Source: Pelodera strongyloides (taxonomy: Eukaryota > Nematoda > Chromadorea > Rhabditida > Rhabditidae). Taken from it: a stretch of 64,000 nucleotides of DNA. Below, in pieces: positions 37,901 to 48,000 of this stretch. A model generated the notes under the pieces. That model did no database searches, was not told where the DNA came from, and was given only the letters and a program-made list of their open reading frames with translations. A program made the position numbers and the translations under genes. The stretch spans positions 434,001 to 498,000 of the forward strand of contig JAANDG010000007.1 in the NCBI GenBank assembly GCA_036852015.1, in the 5' to 3' direction. The stretch's first letter is position 1. Every line of letters begins with the position of its first letter.

Positions 37901-38964
37901 TGCTAATTTTGCGCGATAGCCGTGGACGATCGCGCAAAATTAGCATAGGATACACAGGATTTGCTTATCATATGCTAATTTTCCAAAGGAGCTGGCATTT
38001 CGCTTTAATAAAAAAAAGTGGGCTCAAGCATATCCGGTGAAGGTAATTTAGGTGGAAACTGTTTGCTTTATGCGGTCTCACACAGCCTTTCTTCTTTCTA
38101 GCATAAGCACAGAAAAACTTCAAAATAAAAACCTACGTCAGAATAGGATACTTTTCCATGCGGTACGGATGCAAGCGCGAAAATGCATTGCGATGTGTCT
38201 AGAAATAAATAATTTATTTTGGTGAAGCCGCATAACAATGTGAGAGACCGGACGTTTTTTGAATCACGACGATAGAACGGCCATTTCCCGACGCCGGCGT
38301 ACACAAGTAATAAAACAATTTAAATAGATTGAACGAGGTAATTTTTTTTAGCATAGTACCTTGTCCATTGACACATGTTCCCACAGTGCTAGGCTCCCAG
38401 TGCCCATTTCTACATACTGAAGTCCGCTCTCCGGCCATAGTGTATCCTATATCGCACGTCATCGATGCTACAGTACCCTGGAAAAGAGATATAAACCCAC
38501 GATCACGTCATATCTAAATAATAATACAAAATAAATTGATGAGAACGGTGAGTTCACAAACAAAGGGCATACCGTACGCCTGTACTATATTGGATTGAAA
38601 TTAACCGAGGGCTATTTTGAAATCTGAAAGTTAGGTCCATGAGCCGTAGGAGTAATTTGCGGCGGGTTTCATAAAGAGAAGTTCGAAAAGTTAGAGAAGA
38701 AGGCCTCACTTTAGCAAAGCTATCGATACATGTGCATAGCCGTGCTTCAGTGGTTAATTACTGGCCTAGCAAGCCGGGTTCGATCCCCCCGGACGATGCA
38801 CCGTGTTTGTAAATACAATGACATTGTAGTAGACATCAACAAGCGCAATATACAACCCTACCGTATGAAATGTACGAATGTACGGTAGACATTACCACAG
38901 ACTATACAGAAGACAACCTACAGTAGGGAATGGTCCAATCCCCGTAAAGTTCGTGTACGTAATG
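34901..38964 (-). CDS. CCP/sushi-like modular protein, 3' part of gene (5' end not found)
   Basis: Exons: 38922-38964, 38360-38477, 38137-38198, 37417-37489, 36963-37099, 36717-36801, 36210-36490, 35838-35923, 35446-35569, 34901-35068, ending TAA, phases consistent. Each module follows the pattern of the neighbouring CCP gene: a start like ITYTNFTGIGPFPT, a GTVAxxTC core, then C-x-NG-x-W-x-P-x-x-G-x-C. About four or five modules are present, with a Pro-rich linker in exon 36210-36490. CCP modules mediate extracellular protein or glycan recognition. The first exon found begins in phase 2 and has no signal peptide, so one or more 5' exons are missing between 38965 and about 40500, or it is spliced from the gene upstream. 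One acceptor, before 37099, reads TTCAAG. Confidence 0.7.
37659..37841. mobile_element. TTAA-bounded MITE, GCGAAATACCGGC family, copy 1
   Basis: The ends read TTAAAGCGAAATACCGGCC and, inverted, GGTATTTTGCTTTAA, with GTTTTTGAAACGCATC and GATGCGTTTCAAAAAC just inside. Length is ~183 bp, with no coding capacity. Confidence 0.85.
37838..38008. mobile_element. Near-perfect ~170-bp palindrome (foldback MITE)
   Basis: The left arm from TTAAAGCGAAATGCCAGCTC pairs along ~80 bases with the right arm ending GAGCTGGCATTTCGCTTTAA. The centre GATAGCCGTGGACGATC is only a few unpaired bases. It abuts copy 1 of the related MITE and shares its TTAA. Confidence 0.92.
38744..38815 (+). tRNA. tRNA-like sequence, degenerate (possible SINE head)
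   Basis: A 5' GTGCAT pairs with a 3' ATGCAC, a D-arm-like CTTCAGTGGTTAATTA is present, and the B box is GGGTTCGATCCC. The anticodon and T arms overlap with no room for a variable loop, so a working tRNA is unlikely. Confidence 0.45.
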
Positions 38965-40524
38965 CTGGAATGTAGTGGTGTAGATAGCGAAAAACATGCA
39001 GCCGATCCTAAACAGAGGTATTATCATAATTTTTTTATCAGCGCAACAGTCCCACCTGTAGGTAATTACAAATATGCAATTGGAAATTGTTTTGTTTTGT
39101 TGCAAACATTTAAAAAAGGTGAATTTATCTCTAGCTACAACCTTTTAGAATAAAAATATCACTTATATTTTATTTCATGTGCTGGGACGAGCTTAAACAC
39201 GCAGCGGTGTTGGTTGGAAAGTCCCTTGACACTCCAGGACGCACATTGCATTCAGTACCACTCCAAGACATCCAGTGACACTCCATGACAATCCAAGACA
39301 CTCAGTGACACACAAAAAGCCATCCACCACACAAGCATGGTATACATGCAAAGCAAGCAAAGCATTGCACAATTTATTTATTTATTTACTAAATATTTTT
39401 TTTTGCCACAGGGAAACACAGATCAACTTTCAAATAATTTTTAAATATTCAAAAAATCGAAACACCGTTCCTACAAAACATGCTTCCTTATCTACAGTTT
39501 TTCCCTTCGTTGATTACAACTAGATGAATTGCGTGCATCATATAGATCAACCCAATGTACATGTAGTTTTTTTTTTTTGAGAAATACTATCATTGTGTCA
39601 CTCAGCTCAGGATCAGGAAAACACAGTAGTAACAATTAATACATTTATAGCAAAACACGGCATAGATATTCGGAAGAGGGACATAGAGAAATGAACTAGC
39701 GGAACAACAATAATATAGAGTTGAGGTCTACTATTATAGATTCGCAGTACAGTGCTCATTTTGGTTACAAAATTACAGGTACATCCACATAGAAGTTTTA
39801 TTGCTCTAAAATACAAACTACAGTCGTCAATAATAAGCTAAAAACTATAGTTTATGTACAAACAATAAACTCCAAACTGCAAAGCCACATGACTAGGGTG
39901 GTGCGAAAATATCCGCTAATCACAAGAAGTTGAATAACTTTGGTACTGAATGAAAGAAATATTAGCCCGTATTCTTGGGTCGACGGAAACGTTCCGTTTG
40001 GGAAATCCTTTGTATGCAAATTTCTCGACTATCTAGACTAGCTTGAGGAAAAATTTCCGTACGAATGAGCTCCCAAACGGAACATTCCCGTCGACCCGAG
40101 AATACGGGCTATTGTTTGGTAAAGGCGTTCGCATGGGGAAGAGTGATATGTCCAACACAGACTACATTGAGACTTATGAAATATGTTCAATAAAAAAACG
40201 ACAGACAAACAAATTCCCTTCTTACAATTAAAAATATTCAAAAAAACTGCAATTCTAAAAAAAGATACTGGTTTCTGCTCTTGGGTCATACAGGAATTTT
40301 CTTCTTCACTTAGTTTATGTATTGAATAAAGAGAGATGATATAGGTATAAACACATAATATTTCTGCGATTTTTTGGGGTGTTTTTGTGAATGCGATTTT
40401 TCTTTCGCCATCATGACTCTCAGACTTACAGTTGATCTACACGTCTACACATCAATACAATTTATGATTAGCTTTAATTAGTTCGTGCCAATTACGAATT
40501 ATATTAATAAACAATACTTGAAAA
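38965..40524. other. Stretch between CCP loci, no exon recognised
   Basis: It contains a CACTCCA/GACACTC-rich patch at 39230-39310, the foldback element at 39961-40113 and AT-rich DNA. The missing 5' exon or exons of the 34901-38964 gene should be here but I could not find them. Confidence 0.4.
39961..40113. mobile_element. Foldback MITE with TIR TTAGCCCGTATTCTTGGGTC
   Basis: The left end AGCCCGTATTCTTGGGTCGA and the right end TCGACCCGAGAATACGGGCT are inverted repeats. Pairing extends through ACGTTCCGTTTGGG / CCCAAACGGAAC. The total is ~153 bp. Confidence 0.85.
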
Positions 40525-41462
40525 CTATCCCATTGCATTCATTCGACACGTCGGTGTATTTCCAGACCACTGTCCACTATTGCATGTCATTGTTGGTGTG
40601 CCTTCTACAACAGAGCCTGACGAGCAAGTCAACGTCGCCGTAACTCCATTGGCCCATGGTCCAAACGCGTTTCCGTTAGAAAAGGTGAACATTCCGAATA
40701 ACGGGGCCGGAGGTGACAGTACACATTCGGAGCCAAACTGTCCCGGCACTCCCGGCACTCCCGGAGTTCCCGAAACTCCCGGAACTCCCGATACTCCCGG
40801 AACTCCCGATACTCCCGGAACTCCCGATACTCCCGGAATTCCCGAAACTCCCGGAACTCCCGATACTCCCGGAATACTTGGCAACCCTGATACCCCGGTC
40901 GTCGAGCACTGCCCAAGAGGTGGGGTGAATACCCCTCCAGTACAAGTAGATGCAGTATTACCCTGGGGAACTCCCTGTGTACAAGTAAGTAAGGCAAGGG
41001 TTCCCGGGGTAAAGGGCCCATTAGGACCTCCCAAAGAATAAGTAACAGTTCCCCCAATAGGCGGTGGAACGCCAAAAGCACAATTAATTGCCGAGGGCTG
41101 GGGGATGGTCGGGAAGCCTGGTAATGTACCTGGGGTAAGAACTGGCGGTATCAGCGGTGGCGTAATTAGCGGTGGTATTACAGGAGGCGTAATCAGGGGC
41201 GGTATGCCTGGCGTAATGATGGGAAGACCACCCGTGATAGGGTTGCAGGTTCCCAGGGTAGGGGTGAAGACTCCATTGGTACACGTAGAGGTAACACTTC
41301 CTGTTGGTATCCCACTGGTACACACTAGGGTGGCTACCGTGCCGGTGGGCCAGGGTCCCGTGTTGGACCCCGAGGAGTACGTAACTTGGCCGTTGAAGGG
41401 TAGGCCTGCACCAAATGTACATTGTCCATTGCTCGTCACACCACCAAACGGGGGAATGATGC
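40525..41462 (-). CDS. CCP gene, alternative terminal exon B (three CCP-like modules, collagen-like linker)
   Basis: One 938-base exon, acceptor CTTGCAG|GCATCATT, begins with two bases that complete a codon after a phase-1 donor, and ends CRMNAMG-stop. It encodes three CCP-like modules, seen as GQVTYSSGSNTGPWPTGT, GTVTYSLGGPNGPFTPGT and FTFSNGNAFGPWANGV, each followed by a C-x-GG/NG-x-x-P-x-L/T-G-x-C tail. A Pro/Ile/Thr-rich linker (about 35 residues) separates the first two. Between the second and third is a collagen-like Gly-X-Y run of about 18 triplets (GVSGVPGVSGVPG type), encoded by a 9/18-base repeat at 40738-40877. It fits the donor at 44651 in frame, as do exons C and D. Confidence 0.75.
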
Positions 41463-41805
41463 CTGCAAGTTAATAATTATTCAAATAATTAAAAATCAAT
41501 AATCAATAATTTTTTGCATAATCAGCAAAAGAGACATTAGATTAGGCAGCATCAAGCACTCATCACAATTTTTAACCCTTTATGTTCAAAGATGATAAAG
41601 AAAAATATAAACTCGAATGCTTATTAGTTTATTATTAGCCAAGTCATGGTTATTTAGAAGAAAAATAACATTTGTAAACTGAGCTTTTCGAAGAAGTAAC
41701 ACAGCCCATAAAACATACAAAAGAATGAAAAGAAACCCATAAAAATAGATGACTAGATATAACCAAATGATAGGAAGGAGAAGCACTTATTGAAACTGAC
41801 CACGC

Positions 41806-41990
41806 TATAAAGTGGTATAACAACCGGTTTTTGAAGCATATCTTGGACAACTGCATTCCCATACGTTATGTGCAAATAAATACAATTAGACTAAAAAATT
41901 GCGCCATTTCGCGCAGTTATTTGCATGCACTACATGGGAATATACAGTGTCCACCATGTGACCAAAACCGGCAGTTACACCGCTATAAGG
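41806..41990. mobile_element. Diverged MITE, TATAACAACCGGTTTTTG family
   Basis: The left end AGTGGTATAACAACCGGTTT and the right end ACCGGCAGTTACACCGCTAT are inverted repeats. ACTGCATTCCCATACGTTATG and CTACATGGGAATATACAGT pair inside. Confidence 0.7.
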
Positions 41991-42076
41991 ACTCCATAAA
42001 ACAAGGAGGAAAGCAGAAGTAACAAGTAGGAGTCATGGGTATTATCACAAAGAAAACAAAACGAACCAACATGACA

Positions 42077-42217
42077 TTAAAGCGAAATACCGGCCGGTTT
42101 TTGAAACACATCGAGTGCACCAGCATTCTTATACAGCTTATGCAAATGCGAAATAAATACGGAAGAATTCCAGCTGACCACAATGCGTTTCAAAAACCGG
42201 CGGGTGTTTCGCTTTAA
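42077..42217. mobile_element. TTAA-bounded MITE, GCGAAATACCGGC family, copy 2
   Basis: Ends TTAAAGCGAAATACCGGCCG and CCGGCGGGTGTTTCGCTTTAA. ~141 bp, shortened in the middle. Confidence 0.85.
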
Positions 42218-42531
42218 AGTGAACGCATGACCTTTGCCTAGGAAACGTGTAATCTATGTCGAACAGAAATATTACTGGTTATAAGCCTGAATATTAAAAA
42301 CACACATTCAACAAATTCTTTAGGAATTTAGAAATTAATATTCGTATTGTTGACAGGGCCACGGAAAATACAACATCCAAAGTTGCATCCACATTATACG
42401 TACTGTTTTTGTTTGGTAGTCTAAGCTCAAGCTTATCAATCCACCGCGTGTTATAGAAAAACACGCGTCTAGCCCAGGGCTCAAAAAGAACATGGTATAA
42501 TACATACCAAATATATATATGTGCTATATAC

Positions 42532-43067
42532 TCAGCCCATCCTACAACTCCCAATAACCGGAGAAAAATGTACCCCATTACACGTTGACACACCATTGCC
42601 CTCTACAACATACCCCGTGGGACATGACAGCGTAGCCGTGGTATCACTCAAAAAAGGACCAAACGGCCCACCAAAACTATACGTTATTGTTCCCATAAGC
42701 GTATGAACTCCCAATAGGCATACTTGAAACAGCTGTGATATTGGTATATTCACACTATAAGTACAGTAACCCAGTTGTGGGGTAAATATCCCATTGACGC
42801 AAGTAGTACGGTTGAGACCATTGACGGAGCCCTGGGCACACGTCAGGGTAGCTTCGGTACCATCTGGGTAGGGACCAAGGCTGGATCCACCATGTAAGTA
42901 GGTGATAGTGCCACCAAGTATGGTGTGATGGCCCAGGAAACAGTGGGAAGAGCGGGCGCTAAGGAGTGAGTCCCAGGAGTAGGGTGTAGTGGTTGGCGGG
43001 AGGGCCGGGGAGGGAGTTCCCGTCGTGGTGGCCGTCGGGGCCAGGGCTGGCGGAATAGTGCCCACGT
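42532..43067 (-). CDS. CCP gene, alternative terminal exon C (Thr/Pro linker, two CCP-like modules)
   Basis: The acceptor TTTGCAG|ACGTGG needs a phase-1 donor. The exon has 177 residues and ends SCRMG-stop. A Thr/Ala/Pro-rich linker ending PYSWDSLL is followed by two CCP-like modules (GTITYLHGGSSLGPYPDGT and GTITYSFGGPFGPFLSDT). It is paralogous to exon D in the linker, the PxSW(D/E)S motif and both modules, so C and D arose by tandem exon duplication. A mucin-like linker of this kind is probably O-glycosylated. It fits the donor at 44651. Confidence 0.75.
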
Positions 43068-43392
43068 CTGCAAACACATGGTTGGGGGCGGGGCGCTGAG
43101 AGTAAACCAATAAATCAATCAATTACGTAAGATGAATGGTACCACCAGCCAGAAATAGTCAGCAAGCTTCAATAAAACTACTATGCTAAATATAAAATCT
43201 AAAGACTTGAAACACATACAAAACGATAGTTTAGTAGAAATAAATAAAATATAAAATAAAACAGATGACAACGTAAACATTTGAAAATGAATCAAAAGAT
43301 AAAACAAGGCCCAAAAGAGTCAAATATTGTTATCAAAGTTCACAAAACGAGTAAACCACGCAAAAAAAACCAGAAATCCTGCTGACACAGAT

Positions 43393-44039
43393 TCACAGAC
43401 CTACGTCTAAACTAGGCTGTGCTTCCTCTACCGTAGTCGTGTTCGAATTTGAACTTCCCGCCCTGCATACTCCAAATTCGGGGTAGAAATATGGATCATT
43501 ACAGGTGGACACGTCACTACCGTCCACAAAATAACCAGCAGGGCAGGACAAGTAAGCCTTGGTCCCATTTAGGAACGGCCCAAACAATCCACCATTACTG
43601 TAAGTTACCGAGCCCATTGGTGGTACATTAGCTTCAAACAGACATACGGTAAACATCTGAGATACTGGAATCTCTACTTCAGCATCTTCATCGCCATCCT
43701 CGGAGGTGCAGAAACCTAAGGGCGGGTTAAATACCCCATTCTGACATACGGTCTTCTCAGGACCAATTACGGCACCATCGCTACATGACAGTGTGGCTAC
43801 CGTACCACTTGGAAACGGGCCAACATTCGATCCGTTGTTGGAGTACGTGATGGTGCCGGTGAGCACAAATATGCCAACGAGGCAGTTTGACGGCGGTCGA
43901 AGTCCGAAAATAGACTCCCAACTGAAGGGTGCAGGCGTGGGATTGGTAGCCGGCATTGGTGAAATGGGTGTCGTCACGGGTATCACGGTCGTCGTGGTGC
44001 TAGTGGTAACGTCAGCAAGCGTGATGGAAGCCGTTGCTC
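43393..44039 (-). CDS. CCP gene, alternative terminal exon D (Thr/Pro linker, two CCP-like modules)
   Basis: The acceptor TTTACAG|GAGCAACG needs a phase-1 donor. The exon has 214 residues. The linker (VTTSTTTTVIPVT and so on, to PFSWESIFG) precedes two CCP-like modules (GTITYSNNGSNVGPFPSGT and GSVTYSNGGLFGPFLNGT), with an acidic insert SEDGDEDAEVEI between them. The tail after the last cysteine is long (CRAGSSNSNTTT to the stop), unlike B and C. It is nearest to the donor at 44651. Which of B, C and D is used, and where, cannot be told from sequence. Confidence 0.75.
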
Positions 44040-44295
44040 CTGTAAAAAAACATGCGAAAGCAACGTTTTGTAGAAGCCATGCAACATGCAAACTGGAGGA
44101 AGAGAGGGGAAGAAGTGAAAGAGAAGGAAGGATAGAGATAAAGAGAGAAAGAAGAGACCGAGAGAAAAAGATAGAGTGGAACCGAGATAGCGGGTATACT
44201 AAGGAGTGAGGAAGATAAAGAGAGGAGCAAGAGAGTTTCACTCCTGAGCTCATGATCACAACACAACGCTGGATACACAATGCCCCAACGGGGAC

Positions 44296-44430
44296 CACTG
44301 CAGCCATCATATTCACCACTCCAATTCCCTCGGGGAACTAGTTCCTGGGGACAATACCACTCTAATGTGAGAGACGCACAAAAAAAGACGGGGAATTCCC
44401 CATGGGGAATTGAGTGGTGAATATGGCCTC
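44296..44430. repeat. Inverted repeat with ends GCCATCATATTCACCACTCC
   Basis: GCCATCATATTCACCACTCC and, inverted, GAGTGGTGAATATGGCC flank ~130 bp containing AATTCCC/GGGAATT pairs. The outer word resembles the GGCCGTATTCACCA ends of the elements at 770 and 11003, so it may be a diverged relative. Confidence 0.55.
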
Positions 44431-44650
44431 TGGTCACTGACGCCTTACACCGGGGAATATTTCCCCAAGGAAATCGAGTGTTGAATATGGTTCAAGCTAA
44501 CGGCAAAGAAAAAGGGAACATGCTGACATGGCACAAAACAAACACACACATGCAATGAGGAGTCAAACACACCGACACACCGTTATACAGATTATGAATT
44601 CATATTTACCTTGATTTTAGGTAATTAAGGCAATTAGTAAAAAATCTGAC

Positions 44651-45021
44651 CTGGCACAGTCGATCCGCCGCCGAAGCCGGACATCTGACAAGTACCCAGT
44701 GGAGACCATATTCCAGAATTACAAGTTGATGTCGCACTACCGGAAAGTGTCTGTCCGCTAGGACACGTCATCGTTACCGTAGTCCCTGCAAGAACATCAG
44801 TAATACCGTAGTGAGTATATATCTATTCAATCGTTTATAGTATGCGGGGAACATACGGTGGTCGTCACTGCCACGTCAAGCAAAAATTGCGTTGGGAGGT
44901 TGGGAGTAACACTACACCCTCTATTCTAAATGAGCTCAATAAAATAGGCCTAGAACTTTACGTCATGACGTTGTACGTGTTTTGTTAGATTTAGTAAAAT
45001 ACAATATATAGAAATATATAT

Positions 45022-45098
<77 letters not shown>

Positions 45099-48000
45099 GG
45101 TAATATATATATGTAATATATATATGTATATATATATACCTGTACATAGGAAAACGGAATAATTGCCGAAACCACGGAAAAACCGTCGTTGACTGGTCAC
45201 CAGCATAAACATATCATAAAATAAGCCATACCAGTTGGGAATGGTCCAGTTGCCGCTCCATTTGAATAAGTGGCTGTTGCGCCGAGCGCGACCATAGGAG
45301 GAAAGGGACAAGAGCCAACTAAAATTTATTTTTCATTTAGTTTATCGGCCTGACCTCTTACTGGGATAGGCCCACGAGAAAAAAGTTTCCTCAATTTACT
45401 TGCACAGAATGTCCGGAATTTCAGAAATATTTCTATACACCTAGAACTCGCAGAGTAATTCCCCGGCAAACTGTTCGGCCAGGAACCGTAGTCGGAATCA
45501 ATTTTTGCGCTTTTAGGGCATTACGGTATTGAAAACGACTTGTTATAATCGTAGGAACTATCTCGATTCGTCTAACTATTTGTAGAGAAAGAATGCAAAT
45601 GGGCGGTTCTAAAGCGTAAAAACGTATTTTGACGTCGCTGACTACGGTACGTGGCCGAGCTGGGGAATAATTCTGCGAGTTCTTGGTGTAAAGAAATGCG
45701 GTTTTCACAGTAATATTTTTGACACATGTGTAAGTAAATTGAGGAAAACTTTTTTTTCTCGTGTTCAAGTGCACAACAGTACAACGCGTCTGGTGCCTAT
45801 ATATGTAAGTCGACACGCAGAAACAGTGAACTATTACTGTTTGCCCTTGTCATTTTATTATTCGTGGATTCCAATAAGAAAAATATGTTCGTGTTCGACT
45901 ACTAGAAAATACATTTACACAGCACAACACACCAAAAAAGTCCAATAAATCGATACTAGGGATGTAAAACGAAATCTAATGAACGTGCATAGCTAATTAC
46001 TACCATTGATTGGACGAAGCACAAAACACGAAACGAATACCGGTGCTGTTTACGGTACTTGTGGCGTCGAATAGTCCTCCACCTCCAGTTCCCATAGTAC
46101 CCGAGGAGCACGTTCCCAAAGTGGGACTCCATTGACCATTTGTACATGTTGAAGTAGAGGGACCTATCAAGTATGTAGCACATCTATACTGATCGTACTC
46201 GCATTGAAGAAAATCAAAATCAAACATCTCACTCATGATTAAAGAGAAATACCGGCCGGTTTTTGAAACGCATCTCAAGTACTTGCATTCCAATGCATTT
46301 ATGCAACGTGGGGTCTAATTGGGGTCTAGTTTTTATTCTAATTTTCACTCATTTGCATATGCTGCATAAGACAGCAGGTGTACACAATGCGTTTCAAAAA
46401 CCGGCAGGTATTTCGCTTTAACAAAAGCACTAAGAAAGCACCAACCTTGCACAGCAGCTGGACATGTCAATGTCACTGTCACTCCATTACTGAATGGCCC
46501 CCACGGGTCGTTTTGAGAATACTTTACGCTTGCTGAAATATAATAATAGAAATCGATGAAGTTCAACATATTTAGCCTTTAACTTTTAAGGATATAAACG
46601 ACAAACATATAATCGATCAGAAAATAGCAAGACAATATCGGTGGTTTTTCATACAATCCTGGTGGCTCCTAGTAAAAAAATCATGCGAAACAAATGTTAT
46701 AGAGATCTAATGAACATCAGTGCGTTACGTAAACTTAGTGATTGGTAATGAATATTCATAATATATACCTCCAAAAGGCGGAAATACTGCTGTGCACTGC
46801 GCCCCCGTAGGTCCCACAGTGTTCTGTGTTGTCGGGCATTGTCCTAGCGCGGGTTGCCATGTGCCGGACTGACACGTGGATGTTGCAGCACCTGGATAAG
46901 ATAAATATAACAATGGCCTAGCAGCCAAGGTCCCTGACTGCCGCGATGGACGTCATGGGTTCGAATCCTCCCACGAAAAGCCATATATGGTGCAAAACCC
47001 TTACCCATCGGTTGTCCATTGCTGCACGTTAGTGTCATCGTTGTCCCAGTATTAAAGGGTCCAAACGGGCCATTTGCAGAATAAGTGAGTGTCCCAAAGA
47101 GAGGGGGGAAAGAAGCAGAGCACGTCTGGCCCGAGGGAGGGTTTACCTGCAAATATAGAACTTCCATTATAATTGAGGAAACTCCGCATTGAGCGCTATA
47201 TAATTGAAAATAGAGCGTAACGTGAACAAACCTACATATAACCTACATATGCTTGATGGCTAGCATGCGCCCATGCGTAACGCTTTTAGGTAATAAGCAG
47301 TCCGTGAAACGTACAATCTGTTTGGTAGGCGAGAGACTGTGGAGCAAGAGATCGAGCGTTCAAACCCACCACGATCTATGCTTGGTGGTTTTCAACTTTC
47401 ACGTTTTCTCGTAATGTGAATTCTCACAAACAAACACATATAAATATGTCTCATGGGAAGTATAGCGCTAATGCATAACGCTCCTGGGTAATAAGCAGAC
47501 TGTGAAACGTATCTTTGTAATAAGACATAACACACTGAATGCCGGTTCTAATCTAGCAACAATACCCAGTTTCACACTGCATAAAGTTATCACACACAAG
47601 CATTTTCTTTCTCCTTTTGTTCTTATTGATGTAGTATTACCTAAAACTTTTTTATGTTCGTAATAAATGATATATTATGTTATGTTATGATCTACGTATA
47701 ACTAGGTTACACAGCTAGTCTAGCGCAAGCTACACTCTCCTAGATAATAAGCAATTTGTGGAACATACAATCTGAGTGCCAGTTCCTGAGCAAGTCCCCA
47801 GAGCAGGAGTCCACTGTCCGTTTGAGCATGAACTCTGAATATGAGAAGTGAATTTGCTTCTTATTTAAAGCAATATTGCATAATATTTGTGAAACGTATA
47901 GACACACACACGCATTCCCATGTAGTATATGTAATCTGTCTCATTCCGGCTCAGACGGACGGACGCATAACAGTTACGCGGCAGTCTAAATAAACTTTTC

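Larger units (their letters stand above)
41463..42531. other. Spacer between terminal exons B and C, holding two MITEs
   Basis: Apart from the elements at 41806-41990 and 42077-42217 this is AT-rich DNA with no exon I can support. Confidence 0.5.

Noticed and set aside
44950..45311. Tyr/Ile-rich open frames across 44950-45311
   Set aside because: Translation of the (TA)n microsatellite and flanking intron.
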